A stretch of DNA of 64,000 nt from JADLAT01 sp964348795 (GTDB lineage: Bacteria; Pseudomonadota; Alphaproteobacteria; Micavibrionales; Micavibrionaceae): NCBI GenBank assembly GCA_964348795.1, contig CAYGDY010000001.1, positions 207,152 to 271,151 of the forward strand. Reading direction: 5' to 3'. This document shows, one piece after another, positions 50,147-57,272 of this stretch. The notes under the pieces are model-generated. The model was not told the origin of the DNA, did no database searches, and saw only the letters and a list, made by a program, of their open reading frames with translations. Position numbers and translations under genes: made by a program. The stretch's first letter is position 1. Each line of letters opens with the position of its first letter.

Positions 50147-50776
50147 CTACTGAATCAAAATCTCCTGAAACAGGACATCCTTGATTTTAACCGGCGCGGC
50201 GGCCTGATTGACCCGCCAGAGCAATTCCATCTGGAGCCTGTATATGCCGGCAGAGCCTCGTAAGTCCTTGATCCGGAGTTCCCGTAAATACGTCTGGAAC
50301 TGGTCGATCACACGGGGCGTCACTGCGGTTACCGCATCAAAATCGGCAGGATCCTCAAGCTCCAGTTGCACTGTCAGGCGCAGGTAACGGGGCGTCCCGT
50401 CTTCTGTATTCAAATTCACCAGCATCGGGGGAATCGCCACAAAATTACCGCCGGAGAATTCTCCGTGCCCTCCTTCTCCCTCTTTTTTCTCTCCACCATG
50501 ACCGGATTCGGCTTTCTTCTCGGCTTTTTTCTCTCCGTGTCCGCCTTCAGCGGCAGAGTCATGCCCCTCTTTCGCCCCGTCTTCTGCCGGCACGGTCCCG
50601 AGCAGGCCGTCCAGATAACCCATAAAATAGGCGCCTGCCCCGCCGCCAATCAACAGCACAAGCGGAACAAGGATCATCAAAAGCAGTTTTTTCCTGCTGT
50701 TCTTGCCCGCCCCTTCTTCACCTTCGGGCGCTTGACCGTCTTCGGCTTCAGGGTCTTTTTCCTTATGATCGGACAT
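50147..50776 (-). CDS. fliL: Flagellar basal-body associated protein FliL
   Basis: 209 residues. A charged cytoplasmic N-terminus is followed by one membrane helix ('LLLMILVPLVLLIGGGAGAYFM'), a low-complexity Lys/Glu/His/Gly linker of about 55 residues and a periplasmic FliL domain ('PRYLRLTVQLELEDPADFDA', 'TPRVIDQFQTYLRELRIKDL'). FliL surrounds or stabilises stator units. The linker is His- and Lys-rich and unusually long. First gene of the minus-strand group fliL-fliM-DUF6468-motE. A tRNA-Asp lies 131 bases upstream. Confidence 0.94.
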   Translation of the reverse strand: MSDHKEKDPEAEDGQAPEGEEGAGKNSRKKLLLMILVPLVLLIGGGAGAYFMGYLDGLLGTVPAEDGAKEGHDSAAEGGHGEKKAEKKAESGHGGEKKEGEGGHGEFSGGNFVAIPPMLVNLNTEDGTPRYLRLTVQLELEDPADFDAVTAVTPRVIDQFQTYLRELRIKDLRGSAGIYRLQMELLWRVNQAAAPVKIKDVLFQEILIQ

Positions 50777-50906
50777 GGGATATCCTTTTTTCTAGAGTCT
50801 TTCGGGATCAGGGTATCACAGGATGACAGAGTGGCAAAACCCCCGCCCGCCGTTTTCCTGAAAGAAATACGCACAAGGGGCAGAAACAGGAAAAATACAG
50901 GAAAAA

Positions 50907-50983
50907 TGGCGCGAGAGACGGGACTTGAACCCGCGACCCCCGCCGTGACAGGGCGGTGCTCTAACCAACTGAGCTACTCCCGC
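50907..50983 (-). tRNA. tRNA-Asp (GTC)
   Basis: 77 bases with encoded CCA. Acceptor GCGGGAG pairs with CTCTCGC (one G-U), the discriminator is G, the anticodon stem CGCCC... carries loop CTGTCAC with anticodon GTC, and the T arm has GGTTCAAGTCC. Reads Asp codons GAC/GAU. Confidence 0.96.
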
Positions 50984-51060
50984 GCAGGGGTAGGTGGAAA
51001 TAGTGTTTACTGTCTTGCGTTCTGAATTGCAAGCGAAACTGTCATCTGTGATGAAAAAAA

Positions 51061-52164
51061 TTACACACTCTGATATGAAACCCCCAAAGCCTCCGCCACG
51101 GCCTTATGGCGGATTTTTCCTTCTGACACGTTCAGTCCCTCTGCAAAACGCGGATTATCCGCTAAGGCGGCCTTCCAGCCTTTGTTCGCCAGCGCCAGCG
51201 CGTACGGCAAAACCGCATGGTTGAGGGCAAGCGCAGACGTCAGCGGCACCGCGCCTGGCATGTTCGCCACACAATAATGCACAACCCCGTCCACCACAAA
51301 TGTGGGTTTGTCATGGGTTGTAGGGTGGCTGGTTTCCGCGCAACCGCCTTGGTCAATCGCGATATCGACAAGAACGGCGCCCGTCATCATGGTTTTGAGC
51401 ATATCCTTTGTCACGAGTTTGGGCGCCGACGCACCCGGAATCAACACCGCCCCGATCAGCAGATCCGCCGTTTGCACGGCGCGCTCCAGCGTATCGGCGT
51501 TCGAGTAAATAATATTCGCCCGCCCGTGGAAATACTCGTCCAGAAAGCGCATGCGGGTACTGTCACGCTCCAGAATTGTTACATTCGCGCCTACGCCGGT
51601 CGCCATCTGCGCCGCATGAAAGCCCGCCACACCGCCGCCGATAATAAGCACTTCTGCGGGCTTCACCCCTGGCACCCCGCCGATCAGGCGTCCCGTCCCG
51701 CCACAATGTTTCATCAAATGATACCCGCCGACCTGAATGGACAGCCGCCCTGCGATCTCGCTCATCGGCTGAAGGAGCGGGAGAGAGCGCCCATCCGCCC
51801 CCGTCACGGTTTCATAGGCAATCGCCACGCAACCTGATTCCATCAAACCCTTGGCCTGCGCGGGGTCGGCCGCCAGATGCAGATACGTGAAAATCACTTG
51901 GCCTGCGCGCAGCATTTTGCACTCTGCCGCCTGCGGTTCCTTCACCTTGATGATCATCTCCGCCTTCTCGAACACCTCGGCAACACTGGCGGCAATTTTC
52001 GCGCCCACGGCTTCATACGCCGCGTCAGGGAAGTTAATCCCCGCCCCCGCGCCCGTCTCGACCCAGACCACATGCCCCGCACGCACGAATTCCTTCACCG
52101 AGGACGGCACCAGCCCTACCCGATATTCCAGTGTTTTAATCTCTTTTGGTACGCCGATGATCAT
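51061..52164 (-). CDS. ald: Alanine dehydrogenase
   Basis: NAD-dependent enzyme converting L-alanine to pyruvate and ammonia. The 367-residue product begins 'MIIGVPKEIKTLEYRVGLVP', with the catalytic Lys in 'MIIKVKEPQAAECKML' and His in 'IFTYLHLAADPAQAK'. The Rossmann motif is 'EVLIIGGGVAGFHAAQMATG'. The full-length and complete motif set argues for an active enzyme. gabD lies upstream in the same direction, with a class A repeat (52190-52252) between. Confidence 0.96.
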   Translation of the reverse strand: MIIGVPKEIKTLEYRVGLVPSSVKEFVRAGHVVWVETGAGAGINFPDAAYEAVGAKIAASVAEVFEKAEMIIKVKEPQAAECKMLRAGQVIFTYLHLAADPAQAKGLMESGCVAIAYETVTGADGRSLPLLQPMSEIAGRLSIQVGGYHLMKHCGGTGRLIGGVPGVKPAEVLIIGGGVAGFHAAQMATGVGANVTILERDSTRMRFLDEYFHGRANIIYSNADTLERAVQTADLLIGAVLIPGASAPKLVTKDMLKTMMTGAVLVDIAIDQGGCAETSHPTTHDKPTFVVDGVVHYCVANMPGAVPLTSALALNHAVLPYALALANKGWKAALADNPRFAEGLNVSEGKIRHKAVAEALGVSYQSV

Positions 52165-52189
52165 GGTTTCTCACTTGTGTTATTGGAAT

Positions 52190-52252
52190 GTCATTCTGAG
52201 CGAAGCGAAGAATCTTTGTTACAAAAGATCCTTCACTGCGTTCAGGATGACA
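52190..52252. repeat. Class A palindromic repeat
   Basis: GTCATTCTGAGCGAAGCGAA ... CTTCACTGCGTTCAGGATGACA between ald and gabD. It ends just before the gabD stop codon region. Confidence 0.87.
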
Positions 52253-52254
52253 CG

Positions 52255-53679
52255 TCAAGAAACTCCGCCCATCAGAATATACTTCATCTCCACATACTCC
52301 TCCAACCCGTATTTGGAGCCTTCGCGCCCGATCCCCGATTCCTTGACCCCGCCGAAGGGGGCAACCTCGGTGGTCAGCGCGCCGGAATTCACCGCCACCA
52401 TCCCGTATTCGAGGGCTTCGGCCACGCGCCAGACCCGCCCCACATCCCGCGCATAAAAATACGCCGCCAGCCCATAGGCCGTATCATTGGCTTGAGCGAT
52501 CACATCGGCCTCGTCCTTGAAGGAAAACAGCGGCGCAACAGGGCCGAAAATTTCCTCCTGAGCCAGCCGCATGCCAGAGTGTACGTGTGTTAAAACAGTT
52601 GGAGCAACCACCTGCCCCTGCGCCGTGCCGCCGAGCGCGCAGACCGCGCCCCCCTCCAGCGCATCAGCGACCAGAGCTTGCACCTTTTCCACGGCCTCTG
52701 CGTTAATCAAGGGTTGTGACTGTACGCCTTTGACGGCGGCTACAAATTTTTCTGAAAACGCCGCGTACACGCTTTCCTGCACATACATACGGTTCGCACA
52801 AATACAGGTCTGACCGGCATTCCGGTATTTGCTCGCGAGGGCGCCCTGCACGGCAGAGTCCAGATCCGCATCCTCGAACACGATAAACGGCGCATTCCCG
52901 CCCAGTTCCAGAGAGAGTTTCTTCACCGTCCCCGCGCACTGCGCATAGAGAATCTTCCCCACCGCCGTGGAACCCGTGAAGGAGAGTTTGCGCACATCCG
53001 CGCTCTCGCACAGGATTTTCCCAAGGCGCGCGGGGTCAGAGGTAGGCAAAATATTGAATACCCCCGCGGGAACCCCCGCCTCCATCGCCAAAGCGCCGAG
53101 CGCAAGGGCCGAAAGCGGCGTTTCCTCGGCGGGTTTCAAGATACACGGACACCCCGCCGCCAGAGCCGCACCGACTTTCCGCACAATCATGGAGGACGGG
53201 AAATTCCACGGCGTAATCATAGCGCAAACCCCTACAGCCTGTTTTTGCACCAACACCCGCGCCCCTTTAAACGGTGAGGGGATAAGATCTCCGTAAACAC
53301 GTACAGCCTCACCCGCATACCATTCCAGATACGCCGCACCGCCTAAAATCTCGGCACGCGCCTCTCCAACGGGCTTGCCCTGCTCCGCGTTCAGAATGAT
53401 GGCAAGGTCTTCGATATGTTCGAGAATAAGAGTCGCCCAGCGGTGCAGGATAGCCGCACGATCTTTGGCCAGCAGACCGGACCATGCAGGGAAAGCCTCT
53501 TTCGCAGAGGCAATGGCTCTGTACGTTTCATCCGCCCCGCAATCCGTCACATGGGCGAGCGTTTCCCCGTTCGCGGGGTTTGTAACGGGAAAGGTCTTGG
53601 CGCTTTCATGCCATGCCCCCGCAATCAGAGCTTGGGTCTTCAGGAGAGGTTTATGTGTGAGATCCACGTTGTTAATCAT
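52255..53679 (-). CDS. gabD: NAD(P)-dependent succinate-semialdehyde dehydrogenase
   Basis: Aldehyde dehydrogenase family, 474 residues. The catalytic Cys is in 'NAGQTCICANRMYVQ', and the general-base Glu in 'LSLELGGNAPFIVFEDADLD'. The NAD-binding stretch includes 'MITPWNFPSSMIVRKVGAAL' and 'FTGSTAVGKILYA'. The layout follows GabD/succinate-semialdehyde dehydrogenase I rather than betaine or acetaldehyde forms, but specificity is inferred from sequence only. No gabT is adjacent. The start codon overlaps the left edge of a class A repeat upstream. Confidence 0.92.
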   Translation of the reverse strand: MINNVDLTHKPLLKTQALIAGAWHESAKTFPVTNPANGETLAHVTDCGADETYRAIASAKEAFPAWSGLLAKDRAAILHRWATLILEHIEDLAIILNAEQGKPVGEARAEILGGAAYLEWYAGEAVRVYGDLIPSPFKGARVLVQKQAVGVCAMITPWNFPSSMIVRKVGAALAAGCPCILKPAEETPLSALALGALAMEAGVPAGVFNILPTSDPARLGKILCESADVRKLSFTGSTAVGKILYAQCAGTVKKLSLELGGNAPFIVFEDADLDSAVQGALASKYRNAGQTCICANRMYVQESVYAAFSEKFVAAVKGVQSQPLINAEAVEKVQALVADALEGGAVCALGGTAQGQVVAPTVLTHVHSGMRLAQEEIFGPVAPLFSFKDEADVIAQANDTAYGLAAYFYARDVGRVWRVAEALEYGMVAVNSGALTTEVAPFGGVKESGIGREGSKYGLEEYVEMKYILMGGVS

Positions 53680-53745
53680 CCTGAAGCCTAGCTGAAGGAT
53701 CTCTCAAAACAAAGAGGGATTCTCCGATTCTGCCTCAGAATGACA
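53676..53745. repeat. Class A palindromic repeat at the gabD start
   Basis: CATCCTGAAGCC...AAGGATCTCTC ... TCTGCCTCAGAATGACA. The left end covers the first codon of gabD. It occupies the whole 5' untranslated region. Confidence 0.8.
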
Positions 53746-53784
53746 CAACCAATATAAAATTCCAGCCCCTGCATGCCCTCGTGA

Positions 53785-54030
53785 TCAAAAAATATCGCAA
53801 TCCATACCCTGCACTTCATCACTCGGTGAAAGTGTCTCTGCAATCGGTCCTGCAGTAGCATGAAAACCAGACCCACAAGGGGGGGCTACGCTTATCACGC
53901 CATTGTTTTCAAGATAGGCTCGGGTCGCAATCGCCAATTCTTCCCTGATTTGTTTTTTGCTCCGTTTATAAAGCGGAGAGGTGTCACCGCAAAAATTTCG
54001 GGCCCCCATATACGTCTTTAAGATTGGCAT
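53785..54030 (-). CDS. Small hypothetical protein with strong RBS
   Basis: 81 residues, no family recognised. The short frame lies inside a longer one that is mostly a shadow of ispG; only its 3' part is real here. The start at 54030 has an excellent RBS 'GAGGAGG' four bases upstream. The protein starts 'MPILKTYMGARNFCGDTSPL', has a basic central helix ('KRSKKQIREELAIATRAYLE') and a Gly/Ser-rich tail with an acidic end. It contains two or three Cys. It is downstream of ispG on the same strand with an 83-bp AT-rich gap. Confidence 0.6.
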   Translation of the reverse strand: MPILKTYMGARNFCGDTSPLYKRSKKQIREELAIATRAYLENNGVISVAPPCGSGFHATAGPIAETLSPSDEVQGMDCDIF

Positions 54031-54113
54031 CAAACCTCCTCTGTTTGTTTTAAAAGAATACAGGTTATCGCAAATAAAATATTTGTCAATTCCATATTTC
54101 ATATAACAAAAAA

Positions 54114-55337
54114 TCACCCAAACCGTTTCACAACATACTCCTCGACCAGAGTTTGAAATTCCTCGGCGATCCGCTCCCCGCGCAGGGTATGGGTTTTCTT
54201 GCCGTCCATAAAAACGGGCGCGACGGGGCTTTCCCCCGTGCCGGGCAGGCTGATGCCGATATCCGCGTGTTTGCTCTCCCCCGGGCCATTCACAATACAG
54301 CCCATGACCGCGATTTTGAGCGTTTCCACCCCCGCGTATTTTTCCTTCCACAGCGGCATGCTGATGTCGATCTGGCGCTGGATGCTTTGGGCGAGTTCCT
54401 GAAACACCGTGGATGTCGTCCGCCCACAGCCCGGACACGCCGAAACTTCTGGCATAAACGACCGCAGGCCCAGCGATTGCAAAATCTCTTGGCACACCTT
54501 GACCTCCAGCGTGCGGTCCCCATTCGGCTCGGGCGTGAGGGAGGCACGGATCGTATCGCCTATGCCCTCATGGAGCAAAATCCCCTCCCCCAGCGCGGTG
54601 GCTACAATCCCCTTGGAGCCCATCCCCGCCTCGGTCAGGCCCAAATGGAGCGCGTAATCGCTCCGCTCTGCCAAGGCCGTATACACGGCAATCAAATCCG
54701 GCACGCGGGAGACCTTGGCGGATAATATAATCTGATCCTTCCGCAAGCCCACGGTTTCCGCCTTCTGTGCACTTAATAACGCTGATTGTACGAGCGTTTC
54801 CCGCATCACCGCGTCCGCGCTCCACGGCTCGGAACGCCGAGCGTTTTCATCCATCAGCTTCGTGGAAAGATCCTGATCCAGCGAGCCCCAGTTGACCCCG
54901 ATCCGCACGGCTTTATTATGCAGAACCGCCTTTTCGATCATGGATTCAAACTGCGCATCGCGTTTTTGCCCAAACCCCACATTGCCCGGGTTGATACGGT
55001 ATTTATCCAGCGCGATGCACAGCCCTGGCACATCGTTTAATAAGGTATGCCCGTTATAATGAAAACAGCCCGCCAGCGGCACATCTAGCCCCTCTGCGTC
55101 CAGCCGTTCCCGCAAGGCCACAACACCACGTGCCGCAGGCTCATTGTTCACCGTAACCCGTACAATTTCTGAGCCGGCAAGAAACAGGGCCTTGACCTGC
55201 TCAAAGGTCTTGTCCACATCCGCCGTATCGGTGTTGGTCATGGATTGTACCACTATCGGAGCGCCCCCGCCCACCGTCACGCGGCGCACCTTCACGGCAT
55301 GGGTTGTATGACGGGCATGTGAAACAAGAGAAACCAT
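54114..55337 (-). CDS. ispG: 4-hydroxy-3-methylbut-2-enyl-diphosphate synthase (IspG/GcpE)
   Basis: Penultimate enzyme of the MEP isoprenoid pathway, reducing MEcPP to HMBPP. 407 residues. The TIM barrel begins 'VRRVTVGGGAPIVVQSMTNT'. The 4Fe-4S ligand cysteines are in 'CPGCGRTTSTVFQELAQSI' and 'VMGCIVNGPGESKHADIGIS'. No insertion domain of the plant type is seen. Downstream is the 81-aa gene. tRNA-Val lies upstream in the same direction. No anomalies. Confidence 0.97.
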   Translation of the reverse strand: MVSLVSHARHTTHAVKVRRVTVGGGAPIVVQSMTNTDTADVDKTFEQVKALFLAGSEIVRVTVNNEPAARGVVALRERLDAEGLDVPLAGCFHYNGHTLLNDVPGLCIALDKYRINPGNVGFGQKRDAQFESMIEKAVLHNKAVRIGVNWGSLDQDLSTKLMDENARRSEPWSADAVMRETLVQSALLSAQKAETVGLRKDQIILSAKVSRVPDLIAVYTALAERSDYALHLGLTEAGMGSKGIVATALGEGILLHEGIGDTIRASLTPEPNGDRTLEVKVCQEILQSLGLRSFMPEVSACPGCGRTTSTVFQELAQSIQRQIDISMPLWKEKYAGVETLKIAVMGCIVNGPGESKHADIGISLPGTGESPVAPVFMDGKKTHTLRGERIAEEFQTLVEEYVVKRFG

Positions 55338-55393
55338 AAGAGCCTATGTAGCGCGAAAGCACCGAAGCGTCAAAACATATCATGGAGAAAAAA

Positions 55394-55468
55394 TGGTGGG
55401 CGATGACAGGGTCGAACTGCCGACATCCTCGGTGTAAACGAGGCGCTCTACCACTGAGCTAATCGCCC
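55394..55468 (-). tRNA. tRNA-Val (TAC)
   Basis: 75 bases including CCA. Acceptor GGGCGAT pairs with ATCGCCC, the D arm is TAGCTCAGTGGTAGAGC, the anticodon stem CCTCG/CGAGG has loop TTTACAC with anticodon TAC, and the T arm has GGCAGTTCGACCCTGTC. It reads GUN valine codons. Confidence 0.95.
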
Positions 55469-55572
55469 TTACCACAGTAAGGATTATGGGCTTTTAATGG
55501 TTCTTCGGATAAAAATCAAGCCCCTTTTTCGGGGTTTTTTGCGCGCGCCTGTCATGCTGACCTTTCTTCCTT

Positions 55573-55663
55573 GTCATCCTGAAGCAAAGCCGAAGGATCT
55601 CAAAAACCCAAAAGAGATCCTTCGACTACAGGCCTTTTCAAGGCCCTTGCGCTCAGGATGACA
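55573..55663. repeat. Class A palindromic repeat, long copy
   Basis: GTCATCCTGAAGC...GAAGGATCTC ... GAGATCCTTC ... GCTCAGGATGACA. It has an extra inner hairpin (AGGCCTTTTCAAGGCCT) not found in the other class A copies. Confidence 0.85.
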
Positions 55664-55734
55664 GCACAAAAGAGAAAAATTCGTAAAACTTCGTGTGCTT
55701 CGCGGTCAAAAATTTTCCCATAAATCAATTTCCG

Positions 55735-55749
55735 TTAACCATATCTTAA
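55735..55749 (+). promoter_or_regulatory. CtrA-type box TTAA-N7-TTAA
   Basis: TTAA-CCATATC-TTAA, a full match to the CtrA consensus, 51 bases before the ATG at 55801. The same 15 bases also form a direct repeat of TTAAC. In a genome with CckA and CcrM this is a plausible CtrA target. Confidence 0.6.
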
Positions 55750-55800
55750 CCCTTTTCCCCGATGATGAGGGGAACGAAAAAGAAGAAAAACGGTGTGTGA

Positions 55801-57126
55801 ATGGCAGAAACAGCAACATCAGGGCCGACAGTCGAAAACGCCCAGCTTTTGGAAAAGCTGAAGGCAGATAAATGTGCACAGCTTTTGTCAGAACTTCAAC
55901 AAGGAAATTGTCTCCAGAGCGCAAAGTTGCTCACGACTTTGACAGGAAATCCTGTCTCAAGCGCGGATTTAGCAGAACTCATATCTGCATCACAAAACCC
56001 AATAAAACAAATGTTCGTACCTAATAAGTTTCATAAGCGGACAGGCTCCGAAATCTCAGCAGAAGATGTTCGTATCCTTGGAAATCTGGATAAAGCCAAA
56101 CCCGCAGATATCGCCAACCTTCTTTCCCACGTCAAACCTAACCAAAACGGCGTTACGTTAGACGAATACATACAAAACACAATCAATCAGGCACAGGCGC
56201 GCACCCCCCCCCCTGTCAACGCGTCTGCGTCCGCAACCCAGCCTGAATCCGCTACGGCACCGCAAGCACAAGCCTCCACAACAGACCCTTCACAAGCCTC
56301 TGACTCAAACACAAAGGAAAAGGTAAAAGAAGTTGTTGGGGCCGCCGTTGATAAAGGGGCAGAAATTGCCAATACCGTCATTAATAAAGGTAAAGAAGTC
56401 ATCAAACCCCTTACAGATGAAAACAAAACCCTGGCAGATGCAAGCGCTCTGTTAAACCAAAACCTTGCCCCTACTGAAGAAGAGAAAAAACAAGAACAAA
56501 CGCGCATAAAAGCAGAGGAAGAAGAAAGAAGAAGACAAGAAGCTGATAGCAAGAAATCTCTTGCTGAAAGGTTTATGGATGCAAAAGACAAAAAACTCTT
56601 CGCCGTTGAGGAATTTGGAAAAATACAAAAAAACCTGAGCGGGCTGAAAGAAGGCCTTGCCATGGCTATGGATTTTGACTTTGGGGATATGTTCGGCAGT
56701 TTTGGTGGCACTTTGAAAGGACTATTGGGAACCTTGAGCGGGTTTATTGATTCAGCCCTTTCCTCCATGACAAAATTTGCGAGCAACCTCATGCCTTCCG
56801 CCCAAGCGGAAGAATCCACAGCACCCGCCATAGTGCCGCCCACAGAACAACAAACCACACAGCCTCCTGCCACGACACAACCCGAAACAAAGCCCGCGCC
56901 GGCCACAGCGCCTGCGGGATCTGCCGAGGCCAAACCAAAGCTGGAAGACAGAGACAAAATCAACGGGACGTTTAACCCCAATGCTACAGGGGAAACCGCA
57001 AGGGCGCGTACGGAAAAAGAATTGGCCAATGGCAAGAAAGAAGTGACATACGACACGCCAGAAGCGGAAAAACCTGACCCGAACGCCGCCCCTGCGCCTG
57101 TCGCAACAGTCGCAATGAAACCATAA
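55801..57126 (+). CDS. Large hypothetical protein, low-complexity with hydrophobic core
   Basis: 441 residues, family not recognised. The N-terminal third has a helical domain ('LLSELQQGNCLQSAKLLTTL', 'VRILGNLDKAKPADIANLLS') that could mediate interaction. A Pro/Ala/Ser/Gln/Thr linker follows, then a Lys/Glu-rich coiled coil ('EEEKKQEQTRIKAEEEERRR') and a central hydrophobic segment with amphipathic Gly/Leu/Ser repeats ('GGTLKGLLGTLSGFIDSALS'). The C-terminal quarter is Pro/Thr/Ala-rich. No signal peptide is clear. A CtrA-type box lies 51 bases upstream. flhA starts 146 bp downstream, but no flagellar motif is seen. Confidence 0.72.
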   Translation: MAETATSGPTVENAQLLEKLKADKCAQLLSELQQGNCLQSAKLLTTLTGNPVSSADLAELISASQNPIKQMFVPNKFHKRTGSEISAEDVRILGNLDKAKPADIANLLSHVKPNQNGVTLDEYIQNTINQAQARTPPPVNASASATQPESATAPQAQASTTDPSQASDSNTKEKVKEVVGAAVDKGAEIANTVINKGKEVIKPLTDENKTLADASALLNQNLAPTEEEKKQEQTRIKAEEEERRRQEADSKKSLAERFMDAKDKKLFAVEEFGKIQKNLSGLKEGLAMAMDFDFGDMFGSFGGTLKGLLGTLSGFIDSALSSMTKFASNLMPSAQAEESTAPAIVPPTEQQTTQPPATTQPETKPAPATAPAGSAEAKPKLEDRDKINGTFNPNATGETARARTEKELANGKKEVTYDTPEAEKPDPNAAPAPVATVAMKP

Positions 57127-57138
57127 ACTTTCTCTTTT

Positions 57139-57215
57139 CGTCACTGCGAGGAGGCCGCAAGGCAGACGAATCCGTCCAGAAAAAACTGGATTGCTTCGCA
57201 TCCGCTCGCAATGAC
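57139..57215. repeat. Class B palindromic repeat
   Basis: CGTCACTGCGAGGAGGCC ... CCGCTCGCAATGACAG between the 441-aa gene and flhA. Divergent but the same unit as 37718 and 49993. Confidence 0.82.
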
Positions 57216-57272
57216 AGAAAAAGGGTATGACCCTATCACACGCCCCCTTTTCAGAGGCCCCCTCTTGCCGTT

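Larger units (their letters stand above)
55469..55800. other. 332-bp region between tRNA-Val and the 441-aa gene
   Basis: Contains a short GC hairpin with a T tract (CCCC-TTTTTC-GGGG then six T, 55521-55540, usable on either strand), a class A repeat (55573-55663), and the CtrA-type box (55735-55749). No ORF is supported. Confidence 0.6.

Noticed and set aside
54031..54495. Upstream part of the 236-aa frame opposite ispG codons
   Set aside because: It is a same-strand, different-frame shadow of ispG with Arg/Gly/His-rich, non-protein-like composition. Only the 81-aa end has its own RBS.
55521..55540. Intrinsic terminator between tRNA-Val and the 441-aa gene
   Set aside because: The stem has only four strong pairs, and no transcript unit ends there on either strand, so it is kept only as a note in the gap entry.
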